Of a DNA stretch of 64,000 bases, positions 46,619 through 55,217 are shown piece after piece. The stretch's first letter is position 1; each line of letters starts with the position of its first letter. The stretch is from Trueperella sp. (lineage in GTDB: Bacteria > Actinomycetota > Actinomycetes > Actinomycetales > Actinomycetaceae), in the NCBI GenBank assembly GCA_022783305.1, contig JALEWQ010000044.1:1-64000 (forward strand). Direction: 5' to 3'. Below the pieces are notes generated by a model that was not told where the DNA came from, made no database searches, and saw only the letters and a list, made by a program, of their open reading frames with translations. Made by a program: the position numbers and the translations under genes.

Positions 46619-48388
46619 TTAGCGCAGGGAGCGGTTGACGGCGGACACGATCGCCTTGAAGGCCGCGGTGACGGTGGACGGGTCGAGGCCCACACCCCAC
46701 AACACTTGGCCGCCGACCTCGCATTCGACGTAGGAGGCCGCCGTGGCGTCCCCGCCCGAGGACAGGGCGTGTTCGGCGTAGTCGAGCACCCCGACCTCGA
46801 TGCCGAGCTTGGCCAGCGCAGAGGTGAAGGCATCGATGGGGCCGTTTCCGGTGGCCGCTACCGTGCGATCCGTCGTGTTTTCGCCGTCGCGCTCGGTGAG
46901 CGTGACCGTCAGGACTGTCTGGTGACCCTCGTCCGCCGTCGTGACCGTGGTCCCGCGCAGGGAGTAGCGACCCCACGGACGCAGGCCCTCAGCTGCGGTG
47001 TAGGGCAGGTACTCGTCGACGAAGATCTTCCACAGCTCGTCGGCCGTGACCTCCCCGCCGAACACGTCGGTGCGGTGCTGGACAAGGTTGGACACCTCCA
47101 CCTGGAGGCGCCGCGGCAGGTCGAGATCGCGCGTGGAGGACAGCAGGTAGGCCACCCCACCCTTGCCGGACTGGGAGTTGACGCGGACCACGGCCTCGTA
47201 GGAGCGGCCCACGTCCTTCGGGTCGATCGGCAGGTAGGGCATGTCCCACGGCACGGCGTTCTCGTCGCCGCCCGCGGCGATGACCTTGCGGGCGCGCGCC
47301 GCGAAGCCCTTCTTGATGGCGTCCTGGTGGGACCCGGAGAAGCTGGTGTAGACGAGGTCGCCGCCATACGGCGCGCGCGCCGGGACCTCCATCTGGGTGC
47401 AGAACTCGACGGTGCGACGGATTTCGTCCACGTTCGACAGGTCGAGCTGGGGGTCGATGCCGTTGGCAAACAGATTAAGCCCGACCGTGACCAGGTCGAC
47501 GTTGCCGGTGCGCTCGCCCTGGCCGAACAGGCAACCCTCGACCCGGTCGACACCGGCAAGCATCGCCAACTCGGTGGTGGCGACCCCGGTGCCGCGGTCG
47601 TTGTGGTTGTGGGCGGACAGGGCGATGTACTCGCGCCTAGAAAGGTTGCGGCTCATCCACTCGATCTGATCGGCGTACACGTTCGGGGTCGAGCGCTCGA
47701 CCGTGGTGGGCAGGTTGAGGATGATCTCCCGGTCCGGGCCCGGCTGCCATACGTCCATGACGCCCTCGCACACCTCGAGGGCGAAGTCGAGTTCAGTGTC
47801 GACGAAGATTTCAGGGGAGTATTCGAAGCCGACGATCGTGTCATCGTCAAAGCTCTTCTCCATGTAGGAGACGAGGTCCTGGGCGCCGGAGACGGCGAGC
47901 TGCTTGATCTGCTCGCGATTCATGTTGAACACGACCTCCCGGAAGACCGGCGCGGTGGCGTTGTAGAGGTGGACGGTGGCGCGCGGAAGGCCCTGCAGTG
48001 CGTCGACCGTGCGGTGGATGATCTCCGGCCGGCTCTGGGTCAGTACCGAGATCGTCACGTCCTCGGGCACGGCGTCGTCGTCGACCAGCGAGCGCACGAA
48101 GTCGAAGTCCGCCTTCGAGGCCGCGGGAAAGCCCACTTCGATCTCCTTCAGGCCGATTGCCACGAGGAGGTCAAACATTTTGCGCTTCTTGGCCGGGTCC
48201 ATCGGGTCGATGAGCGCCTGGTTGCCGTCGCGCAGGTCGGTGGACAGCCACCGCGGAGCCTTCGTGATGCGGTTGTTCGGCCACGTGCGGTCCGGAAGGC
48301 TGACCGGGTTCGTGTCGAGGAAATGACGATACTTTCCGATAGGCATCGCCGAGGATTGCTGTTGCGTTCCAAAGCCTGCTGTCTTCAT
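46619..48388 (-). CDS. leuA: 2-isopropylmalate synthase
   Basis: First committed enzyme of leucine synthesis, 589 residues. The HMGL-like catalytic barrel carries LRDGNQALIDPMD (near residue 52) and HNHNDRGTGVA (near 275), and the C-terminal ~130 residues are the leucine-sensing LeuA dimer domain, so feedback inhibition is expected. AAGGGAG precedes the ATG by 5 nt. Upstream is a leucine leader peptide and hairpin (48433-48490), so it is probably also attenuated. Confidence 0.96.
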   Translation of the reverse strand: MKTAGFGTQQQSSAMPIGKYRHFLDTNPVSLPDRTWPNNRITKAPRWLSTDLRDGNQALIDPMDPAKKRKMFDLLVAIGLKEIEVGFPAASKADFDFVRSLVDDDAVPEDVTISVLTQSRPEIIHRTVDALQGLPRATVHLYNATAPVFREVVFNMNREQIKQLAVSGAQDLVSYMEKSFDDDTIVGFEYSPEIFVDTELDFALEVCEGVMDVWQPGPDREIILNLPTTVERSTPNVYADQIEWMSRNLSRREYIALSAHNHNDRGTGVATTELAMLAGVDRVEGCLFGQGERTGNVDLVTVGLNLFANGIDPQLDLSNVDEIRRTVEFCTQMEVPARAPYGGDLVYTSFSGSHQDAIKKGFAARARKVIAAGGDENAVPWDMPYLPIDPKDVGRSYEAVVRVNSQSGKGGVAYLLSSTRDLDLPRRLQVEVSNLVQHRTDVFGGEVTADELWKIFVDEYLPYTAAEGLRPWGRYSLRGTTVTTADEGHQTVLTVTLTERDGENTTDRTVAATGNGPIDAFTSALAKLGIEVGVLDYAEHALSSGGDATAASYVECEVGGQVLWGVGLDPSTVTAAFKAIVSAVNRSLR

Positions 48389-48432
48389 GGTTTCTCCCTT
48401 AAGTCTTGCGAGTGGTTAGCCAACACGAATAC

Positions 48433-48467
48433 CCGCGGGGAGGTGTCAGCCGGTGACCTCCCCGCGG
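48433..48467 (-). promoter_or_regulatory. leuA attenuator hairpin
   Basis: A 12-bp perfect stem (CCGCGGGGAGGT / ACCTCCCCGCGG, 11-nt loop) has its first arm inside the leuL reading frame, 6 nt after the last Leu codon. No U tract follows. The second arm contains CTCCC, complementary to the leuA ribosome binding site GGGAG, so the switch may act on translation. Confidence 0.75.
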
Positions 48468-48490
48468 CAACTAAGCAGGAGCAAGAACAT
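48446..48490 (-). CDS. leuL: leucine leader peptide
   Basis: A 14-codon ORF encodes MFLLLLSCRGEVTG. Codons 3-6 are four consecutive leucines written with four different codons (TTG CTC CTG CTT), the hallmark of a leucine-sensing leader. It ends 58 nt before leuA and overlaps the first arm of a 12-bp hairpin. A TAGGGT box ends 6 nt before its ATG, predicting a leaderless transcript. A ribosome paused at Leu codons would leave the hairpin free to form; one that reaches the stop would cover its arms. The ORF is seen directly; the mechanism is inferred. Confidence 0.82.
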   Translation of the reverse strand: MFLLLLSCRGEVTG

Positions 48491-48496
48491 GGCACT

Positions 48497-48524
48497 ACCC
48501 TACCCGCCGGGCGGTCGGGTGCAA
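48497..48524 (-). promoter_or_regulatory. leuL-leuA promoter
   Basis: -10 TAGGGT (48497-48502) and -35 TTGCAC (48519-48524) are 16 nt apart on the minus strand. The -10 ends 6 nt before the leuL ATG. Confidence 0.6.
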
Positions 48525-48561
48525 GCCGCATCCCACGTTGTGGGCGGGGCCCGGTGGCGCG

Positions 48562-49329
48562 TTAGTGTTCGTAGCCCATATGCGCTAACACGATCGTCAC
48601 GTTGTCGTGCCCACCTGCGGCCAGTGCCTCGTCGCGCAACAGGTGGACGGCCTCGTCCATGTTGACCGCCTTGAGCAGGATCATCGCGATCTCGTAGTCC
48701 GTCAGCTCATCGTGCAGGCCGTCGGTGCAACACAGCACGAAGTCTCCCTCGGCCAGCATCGCCGGGCTGAAGTCCACCTCTGGCGGACCGTAGGTACCCA
48801 CCGCCCGGGTGATGATGTTCTTCTGGGGATGGACGTGTGCCTCGGCGTCGGTGATCTGGCCGGCGTCGACCATCTCCTGGACAAGCGAGTGGTCGCGCGT
48901 GAGTCGGCGCAGGTCGCCGTCCCGGTAACGGTAGACGCGCGAATCACCCACGTGGAAGATGAGCGGGGCCCGCCCGAGGTAGACACCGGCAACCGTGGTG
49001 CCCGCCGTCGGACCGATACCCGCCACCAAAGTCTGGGTGTTGAGGAACTCCCCGTCCACGTGCTCCGTGATGGACGTCGCGGCCCTCGCGAGCGCCGCCG
49101 AGATGACGGCTTCCTCCTCGGCCTCGCCGCTCGCCCTTTCAAGATCGCCCAGCGCGCCGCCCAGCATGTCAACCGCGTATTGGGCCGCCACGTCCCCCAG
49201 CGTGTGCCCGCCCATGCCGTCGGCCACACCGAAGAAGTGGGGACCGGCGAAGAAGCGGTCCTCGTTACGCGCGCGGACGGATCCGGTGTCGCTCACGCAC
49301 ACCGTGGTGGCGGTCAGTCTTGGCCTCAC
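48562..49329 (-). CDS. PP2C-family serine/threonine phosphatase
   Basis: This 255-residue metal-dependent phosphatase has the PP2C motifs RNEDRF (near residue 20), GVADGMGGH (near 34), HVGDSRVYR (near 125), CTDGLHDEL (near 200) and GGHDNVTIVL (near 240), so all metal ligands are present. No extracytoplasmic part. GTG start with AAGGGG upstream. Its partner kinase (PknB type) is not in this window. Likely role is reversal of Ser/Thr phosphorylation in growth or cell-wall control. Confidence 0.93.
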   Translation of the reverse strand: MRPRLTATTVCVSDTGSVRARNEDRFFAGPHFFGVADGMGGHTLGDVAAQYAVDMLGGALGDLERASGEAEEEAVISAALARAATSITEHVDGEFLNTQTLVAGIGPTAGTTVAGVYLGRAPLIFHVGDSRVYRYRDGDLRRLTRDHSLVQEMVDAGQITDAEAHVHPQKNIITRAVGTYGPPEVDFSPAMLAEGDFVLCCTDGLHDELTDYEIAMILLKAVNMDEAVHLLRDEALAAGGHDNVTIVLAHMGYEH

Positions 49330-49381
49330 GATTCCCCTTCTCCATTCGTCCCTCTATCCTACGACGCCGGCAACGAGCGAG

Positions 49382-50872
49382 CTAGAAGAACGGCGAGGGG
49401 TAGATCCCCCAGTAGGCCAGCGCAAACAGTAGCAGGATCTGGCCGGTGAAGATCACCCGAAGGTCCCCGCCCGCTCGCCGGGTCTGCATGGGGTGGGCGT
49501 GCCAGGTCGCGAGCGCCCGCACGAGGAAGTAGACGGCGGACAGGCCCAGCAGTTCGACCGCGAGGATGCCGCCCTGGACCACCCAGCGATTCGTTTCGTA
49601 GCTCATTGCCAGCATCGCGACGGCCACGAGATAGGCCAGGAATGCCACCCAGGTCAGCGTCACAAGCAGGGCGCTGATGAGGATCGGACGGCCCACGTTC
49701 CGATAGTCTTGCCGGGGCCCGACGCCGAAGCGGCCCGCCAGCACGGCCAGCGCGCCGATGAACGTCAGCATGAGGCCCGAGGCAAGGATCGCGACCATCG
49801 CGTCCCCCGAGCCGAACCAGCGCGGCGTGTCGAGCGTCTGGGCGGTGAACGCCTGGCGGGGCTGAGCGCCGGCAACCTTGGGGCCCAGCCACGCGGAGGA
49901 GGGCAGGCCGTTGATGAAGTCCGAGATGTCCTGGAAGGGCTTTGACTGCAGTTCACCATCGATTCGCAGCCCGTGGTCGGCACCTTCGTAGTAGCGCACG
50001 ATGAGGTCGTTGTTGCCCGCCTCGCGCAGGCTCTCCCCCACCTCGATCGGGCCCTGGACGATCGGCATCGACAGGTCGTTGGTTCCGTAGGCCATCATGA
50101 CCGGCACGGTGATGCGCTTGTGGTAGGGGCGCGGGTCGAAGGTGGCGTACTGGAAGTCACCGGCGGCAAGCGCACCCCCGATGAGACGTGGAATTCCCTG
50201 GTAGATCACGCGCGGCACTCCCACGTTGCGCAGGTAGGCGTCTGCCGCGAGCGCCCCCTGGTCGCGGATCGGCATTGCCGGGTCGGACACGAGGATGAGG
50301 AAGGCCGATTCGGCGTCGTCGACCACCGACACGGGTGCCACGAGAGCGCCCTCGGACTCTCCGTAGTAGCCCACGTCGCGGAAGTAGACCGAGTCCTGCT
50401 CGCGTAGCCACCTCGCCACCGTATCGTAGCCGCGGGCGAGCCCGATGTAGTCGCGATCTAAGGTGGTGTAGTGCTTGAGCAGCTTGTCCGGCACCGCCGT
50501 GACGATCCCGGTGGAGGCGAGCCAGGTCGCGTGCTGCTCGAAGGCCTTGTGGGTGGAGGTTCCCGTCCCGTGCATGAACACGATGCCGGGGCTCTGCCCC
50601 TCCACCCCCACCGGCTCGCGTAGGGTCACCTCGATCGTGGTTCCATCCTCCATGGCGACCTCGTGGACCGAGACGGCCACCTCGTAGGTTCCGAGCGGGG
50701 CTGTGCGAGCCGAGGACACAATCGACGTGTCAGAGGTTTCGGGGACGATGAGATTCGTCATCGGCTGCGGGTTCCAGTTAGGCCCCGCCCACGCTCCCCA
50801 CGTGCCCAAGACGAGGACGGCAAGCACCCACAGCAAGACGAGCGGGGGCTTACGGCCACGGAGCTTGATCAA
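49382..50872 (-). CDS. membrane-bound alpha/beta hydrolase with C-terminal multi-TM domain
   Basis: This 496-residue protein has one N-terminal membrane segment (~10-30), an extracytoplasmic alpha/beta hydrolase domain (~60-330) and four C-terminal membrane segments (~355-495). Catalytic triad candidates: Ser in GESEG (near 172), Asp in YGTND (near 264) and His in GADHGL (near 298). GIVFMHGTG marks the oxyanion strand. It overlaps the era stop by 4 nt and ends the hrcA operon. Substrate unknown; an envelope peptide or ester is plausible. Confidence 0.82.
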   Translation of the reverse strand: MIKLRGRKPPLVLLWVLAVLVLGTWGAWAGPNWNPQPMTNLIVPETSDTSIVSSARTAPLGTYEVAVSVHEVAMEDGTTIEVTLREPVGVEGQSPGIVFMHGTGTSTHKAFEQHATWLASTGIVTAVPDKLLKHYTTLDRDYIGLARGYDTVARWLREQDSVYFRDVGYYGESEGALVAPVSVVDDAESAFLILVSDPAMPIRDQGALAADAYLRNVGVPRVIYQGIPRLIGGALAAGDFQYATFDPRPYHKRITVPVMMAYGTNDLSMPIVQGPIEVGESLREAGNNDLIVRYYEGADHGLRIDGELQSKPFQDISDFINGLPSSAWLGPKVAGAQPRQAFTAQTLDTPRWFGSGDAMVAILASGLMLTFIGALAVLAGRFGVGPRQDYRNVGRPILISALLVTLTWVAFLAYLVAVAMLAMSYETNRWVVQGGILAVELLGLSAVYFLVRALATWHAHPMQTRRAGGDLRVIFTGQILLLFALAYWGIYPSPFF

Positions 50873-51777
50873 AACCCGAGCCGCCCGAGCAGCTTCGGGT
50901 CACGCTGCCAGTCCTTGGCCACCTTCACGTAGAGGTCGAGGTAGACGTGGCGGGCCACCATCGCCTCGATCGACTCGCGCGCCTGGCGCCCCACCCGCTT
51001 CAGGCGCGACCCGCCCCGGCCGATGATGATGCCCTTCTGCGACTCGCGCTCCACGTACAGGCTCGCGTGGATCGCCAGCACCGGCTCACCATCGCGCCGC
51101 GCGCGCTCCTCCATCTCGTCGACGACGACGGCGATCGAGTGCGGCAGCTCCTCGCGCACGCCCACCAGTGCGGCCTCGCGGATGAGTTCGGCGATGCGCT
51201 CCTCCTCCGTCTCGTCCGTCAGCGAGTCGCGCGGGTAAAGCGGGGGGCTGGGCGGCATGCGCTCGAGCAGCAGGTCGGCCAGCAATCCCACCTGCTCGCC
51301 GGCCACGGCGCTGACGGGGACGATCTCGGCGAACTCGTGCATCTGGGAGACCTCGATGATGCGCTCGGCGAGCGCGTCCTTGGTCACCTTGTCCGTCTTG
51401 GTGATGACGGCGAGGATCGGGGCGCCCGTCTTCTTCACCAGGTCGAGCAGGAAGCGGTCGCCCGGGCCGGTCGGTTCGTCGGCCGGCATGCACAGCGCCA
51501 CGGCGTCCACGTCGGCTAGTGCCTCGCCCACCATGTCGTTGAGACGTTCGCCAAGCAGGGTGCGGGGGCGATGCAAGCCGGGGGTGTCGACGACGATGAG
51601 CTGGCCGGCATCCAGCTGGACGATGCCTCGGATGACCCGGCGGGTGGTCTCGGGCTGGTCGGCGGTGATGGCGATCTTCGTGCCCACCATCGCGTTCAGC
51701 AACGTCGATTTGCCCGCATTCGGACGGCCAACCACCGAGACGAAACCGGCCTTGAAATTCTCGGGAAAGTCACTCAT
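50869..51777 (-). CDS. era: GTPase Era
   Basis: Ribosome-assembly GTPase of 302 residues that binds 16S rRNA 3' end. G1 GRPNAGKST (near residue 17), G3 DTPGL (near 64), G4 TKTD (near 127) and the C-terminal KH domain with GIIIGRGGSRLKRVG (near 252) are all present. It overlaps the CNNM gene by 8 nt and the hydrolase gene by 4 nt. Typical place after ybeY and CorC-like genes. Confidence 0.97.
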   Translation of the reverse strand: MSDFPENFKAGFVSVVGRPNAGKSTLLNAMVGTKIAITADQPETTRRVIRGIVQLDAGQLIVVDTPGLHRPRTLLGERLNDMVGEALADVDAVALCMPADEPTGPGDRFLLDLVKKTGAPILAVITKTDKVTKDALAERIIEVSQMHEFAEIVPVSAVAGEQVGLLADLLLERMPPSPPLYPRDSLTDETEEERIAELIREAALVGVREELPHSIAVVVDEMEERARRDGEPVLAIHASLYVERESQKGIIIGRGGSRLKRVGRQARESIEAMVARHVYLDLYVKVAKDWQRDPKLLGRLGF

Positions 51778-53023
51778 CTTCTTCCTGCGCTCTCTTCACA
51801 ATGACGCTCACCAGGCGCTTGCGCCGCCCCTCGAAGCGATCCGCCTTCAGCACCAGGCCCGCGATCGTCGTCTGCGATCCTGAGATCGGTATCTTACCCA
51901 AGCCCTTCGTCAAAAGCCCGCCAATTGACTCCACGTCGTCATCATCGAAGTCGATTCCGAACACGTGGGCCACCTCGTCGATGGGCATGCGGGCGGGGAC
52001 CCGGTAGACCCCGTCGTCGATCTGCTCGATCTCCGGCAGCGCCTTGTCGTGCTCGTCGACCATCTCGCCCACCAGCTCCTCGAGCAGGTCCTCGATGGTG
52101 ACGAGGCCGGCGATGCCGCCCCACTCGTCAACCGCGAAGGCGATGTGATTCTGGGTGGCCTGCATGTGGGCCAGGAGGTCGTCGGCGAGCATGAACTCCG
52201 GCACGAACTGGGCCTCGCGCATGACGTCCGTGACCAGCAGGCCCTCGGTGTCGGTGCGGCGGTGAATGCGGCGCACCACATCCTTCAGATACAGCACACC
52301 CAGCAGGTCGTCGGAGGACTCGCCGATCACCGGAACCCGGGAGAAGCCCGAACGGGTAAAGAGCGATAGGGCGTGGTCAAGGTCCTCGCTGGAATCGATG
52401 GAGATCATATCGGTGCGCGGGACCATCACCTCGCGCACGATCGTGTGGGACAGCTCGAAGACGGAGTGCAGCATCGATCGTTCGTCATCCTCGAGCACCT
52501 CCGACTCCGAGACCCGCTCGACCATCACCTGAAGCTCGTCCTCGTAACGGGTCTCGCGATCCTCCTCCGCCGTCTCACGGCGGGTCACGAAGAGGGACCC
52601 GAGGCGGGCCAGCGGCCAGAGCAGAGCGTCGCCCACGCGCAGGACCTGGACGGGATACTTCGCCCCAAGCTGGGCGGGCAGAAGGAGGCCCATCCCTATG
52701 AGGGCGACAATCGCGAGGGCAAGGGTGGCGATCCACACGAGCCAGGCGGCGTGCAGATAGTCCGTGATGAGCGTGAACATGCCCAGGCCGAGCAATATGA
52801 GGAAGACGTTGTGGAGCGCCGTCACCGCCGCGAGCGTGGCCGGGCGACGGTCGTAGATCCGGGCCAGGTGGACCCCGGCGTTACCCTCCTCCTGCGCCTG
52901 GCGCACGCGCGGGTGCGTGATCGTGTGCAGGGCCTGCAGCGTGATATTCGTCAGAACCGTGCCGAGTAGGGCCACGATGGCGACCACGCTCGCCAGGGCG
53001 AGCGAAACCTCGGACTCAATCAT
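51770..53023 (-). CDS. hemolysin-family CNNM/CorC-like transporter
   Basis: This 417-residue protein has an N-terminal DUF21 membrane domain (three or four segments, ~5-150), a CBS pair (~190-320, e.g. MVPRTDMISIDSSEDLDHALSLF and RSGFSRVPVIGES) and a C-terminal CorC_HlyC domain (~335-410). Such proteins are tied to Mg2+ or Co2+ transport. It overlaps ybeY and era by 8 nt each. Complete. Confidence 0.9.
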   Translation of the reverse strand: MIESEVSLALASVVAIVALLGTVLTNITLQALHTITHPRVRQAQEEGNAGVHLARIYDRRPATLAAVTALHNVFLILLGLGMFTLITDYLHAAWLVWIATLALAIVALIGMGLLLPAQLGAKYPVQVLRVGDALLWPLARLGSLFVTRRETAEEDRETRYEDELQVMVERVSESEVLEDDERSMLHSVFELSHTIVREVMVPRTDMISIDSSEDLDHALSLFTRSGFSRVPVIGESSDDLLGVLYLKDVVRRIHRRTDTEGLLVTDVMREAQFVPEFMLADDLLAHMQATQNHIAFAVDEWGGIAGLVTIEDLLEELVGEMVDEHDKALPEIEQIDDGVYRVPARMPIDEVAHVFGIDFDDDDVESIGGLLTKGLGKIPISGSQTTIAGLVLKADRFEGRRKRLVSVIVKRAQEEDE

Positions 53024-53537
53024 CGTCGACCGTCGGGGCGATGTCGTCGATGTCGCCCGAGCCGTAGTCGTGGGGCTTGCGGGCGAGGAATGTCAGTAGC
53101 AGGCGGCGTTGGAGGTCGAACATCTCCTTCTTCTCCGCGGGCTCGGCGTGGTCGTAACCGAGCAGGTGCAAGATACCGTGGGTGACAAGAAGGAGGATCT
53201 CCTCCATGGTGGCGTGCCCGGAACGCAGGGCCTGCTTCTTCGCCACATACGGACACACCACGATGTCGCCCAGCATCCCAGGCTTGGGCTCCGTGCCGAG
53301 CGGGGCGGGGCGGATCTCGTCCATCGGGAAGGACAGTACGTCCGTGGGCCCGGGCAGATCCATCCACTCCATGTGCAGGCGCTCCATCGCCTCCTCGTCC
53401 ACGAAGATCACCGACAGGTCGGCGTGTGGGTGGACCCGCATCTGCTCCAACACGTAGGCGGCGAGCTCGCTGACCTCCGTCACCCCCACGGCAGGTTCGA
53501 AGCCTGATTCGTCGTTTACCTCAATCATTTTCCTCAC
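53016..53537 (-). CDS. ybeY: endoribonuclease YbeY
   Basis: This 173-residue metalloprotein for rRNA maturation has the zinc motif HGILHLLGYDHAEPAE (near residue 125), matching HGxLHLxGYDH. LSFPMDE near 80 is also family-typical. It overlaps phoH by 4 nt (ATGA) and the CNNM gene by 8 nt. The C-terminal ~25 residues are acidic. Confidence 0.95.
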   Translation of the reverse strand: MRKMIEVNDESGFEPAVGVTEVSELAAYVLEQMRVHPHADLSVIFVDEEAMERLHMEWMDLPGPTDVLSFPMDEIRPAPLGTEPKPGMLGDIVVCPYVAKKQALRSGHATMEEILLLVTHGILHLLGYDHAEPAEKKEMFDLQRRLLLTFLARKPHDYGSGDIDDIAPTVDDD

Positions 53538-54496
53538 TCGGCGTCGTATCGTGCGTAAGCGTCAATAATGTCAGCCACCAGCCGGTGGCGCACCACGTCG
53601 GCCGAACCCAACTCGATGAACGCGATCTTATCCACATCCCGCAGGATCCTATGGGCCAGCATCAGGCCGGAGGTCTTTTTCGACGGCAGGTCCACCTGGG
53701 TCAGGTCTCCCGTGACCACCATCTTCGAGTGGAAACCTAGGCGGGTGAGGAACATTTTCATCTGCTCCGGCGTGGTGTTTTGCGCCTCGTCGAGGATGAC
53801 GAACGCGTTAGACAACGTGCGCCCGCGCATGTAGGCCAGCGGCGCCACCTCGATCGTGCCCGCCGCGAGCAGCTTCGGGATCGCGTCAAGGTCGATCATG
53901 TCGTAAAGCGCGTCGTAAAGCGGGCGCATGTATGGGTCGACCTTGTCGTTAAGCGAGCCGGGCAAGAACCCGAGCGACTCCCCCGCCTCCACCACCGGGC
54001 GGGTCAGGATGATGCGTGAGACTTCCTTGCGCTGGAGGGCCACCACGGCCTTCGCCATCGCCAGGTACGTCTTGCCCGTACCGGCCGGGCCGATGCCGAA
54101 GACGATCGTGTTGTCGTCGATCGCGTCGACGTAGGCCTTCTGCCCGAGCGTCTTGGGGCGGATCGTCTTGCCGTGATTGGTGAGGATGTCGGAGTTGAGC
54201 AGGTCGGTGGGCTTGGCCAGCCCCGAGCGCATGATGGCCAGTGCCCGATCGACGGCGTCGACTGTCAAGTGCTCCCCCATCGCTGCCACGGAGATCAGTT
54301 CGCCGATCAGGTCGACTGCCAGGTCGACGTCGGCCTCGGGCCCGCGGATCGTGATCTTTTGCCCGAGGACGTGCAAACCGGCCGGCGCCAGCCCCTTTTC
54401 GAGGGCGCGCAACACCTCATCGCGGTGACCTAGGATGTTGATCATCGGCACCCGGTCGGGGACGGTGACAGTCTTTGTAGCTTCCATCGCGTTCAT
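53534..54496 (-). CDS. phoH: PhoH-like ATPase
   Basis: This 320-residue protein has Walker A GPAGTGKT near residue 122 and Walker B VILDEAQNTTPEQ near 222, the PhoH signature. The N-terminal ~100 residues are a KH-like domain. It works with YbeY in RNA metabolism; the precise role is unsettled. The frame stays open upstream through rsmE, but homology supports starting after the rsmE stop; ATG 54496 is one base after it, and ATG 54487 is an alternative. Confidence 0.93.
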   Translation of the reverse strand: MNAMEATKTVTVPDRVPMINILGHRDEVLRALEKGLAPAGLHVLGQKITIRGPEADVDLAVDLIGELISVAAMGEHLTVDAVDRALAIMRSGLAKPTDLLNSDILTNHGKTIRPKTLGQKAYVDAIDDNTIVFGIGPAGTGKTYLAMAKAVVALQRKEVSRIILTRPVVEAGESLGFLPGSLNDKVDPYMRPLYDALYDMIDLDAIPKLLAAGTIEVAPLAYMRGRTLSNAFVILDEAQNTTPEQMKMFLTRLGFHSKMVVTGDLTQVDLPSKKTSGLMLAHRILRDVDKIAFIELGSADVVRHRLVADIIDAYARYDAE

Positions 54497-54497
54497 T

Positions 54498-55217
54498 CTA
54501 CCGGTAAGCCCGCACGACGGCGCTCGCCCACGCCCCCGCCGTCGCCGAGCGCATGACGTGCCTGCCCAGCGCCACCGCCGTCGCACCCGCCTCCTGGAAA
54601 GCCGCGAGCTCCGCGGGCGTGATCCCGCCCTCAGGCCCGACGACGATCATGACGTCACGTTCGATGGGCAGCAGGTCCACAAGCGGCGTCGTCGCCTCCT
54701 CGTGGCAGACGAGAGCGAGCCCGTCAAAGCGCGCAATCGCCTCGGCCAGCTGATCGCTCGTGTGGAGGGGGTGGACCCGGGGAAGGTAGGCGCGCCGGGA
54801 CTGCTTTGTGGCCGCCCACACAGCCTCCGCCAGCCGAGCCTGCCCCTTGCGCGCCTTCTCCCCGCTCCAGCGCACGATGGATCGCTCGGCCATCCACGGG
54901 ACGAAGGCGTCGGCGCCGTATTCGGTGCACGTCTCGAGCGCTTGCTCGTCGTGGCCGCGCTTGGCGAGGGCCTGGACAAGCGTGAGGCGGGGGCACGCCG
55001 GCTCCTCCTGGACGGAGGCCACCCGCCGGCCGCGGACCTCGCCCTTGGTCACCGAATCAACCTCGATCGTGACGCGCAACCCCGCGCCATTGACGACGTC
55101 GATCCGCTCGCCCACGTTCGTGCGCCGCACGACGGCGGCGTGGTGGGCCTCGGGGCCCGCGAGCCTGACCTGCTCGGCGTCGACGAGGTCGGGGTCGATG
55201 TAGACCGGGAGCGTCAT
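54498..55217 (-). CDS. rsmE: 16S rRNA (uracil1498-N3)-methyltransferase
   Basis: This 239-residue SPOUT enzyme has a PUA-like N-terminal domain (~1-70) and the C-terminal knot with [14 protein letters not shown] (near residue 192) and [12 protein letters not shown] (near 218). It overlaps the dnaJ stop by 4 nt. In actinobacteria this gene is usually in the hrcA-dnaJ operon, as here. Confidence 0.95.
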   Translation of the reverse strand: MTLPVYIDPDLVDAEQVRLAGPEAHHAAVVRRTNVGERIDVVNGAGLRVTIEVDSVTKGEVRGRRVASVQEEPACPRLTLVQALAKRGHDEQALETCTEYGADAFVPWMAERSIVRWSGEKARKGQARLAEAVWAATKQSRRAYLPRVHPLHTSDQLAEAIARFDGLALVCHEEATTPLVDLLPIERDVMIVVGPEGGITPAELAAFQEAGATAVALGRHVMRSATAGAWASAVVRAYR

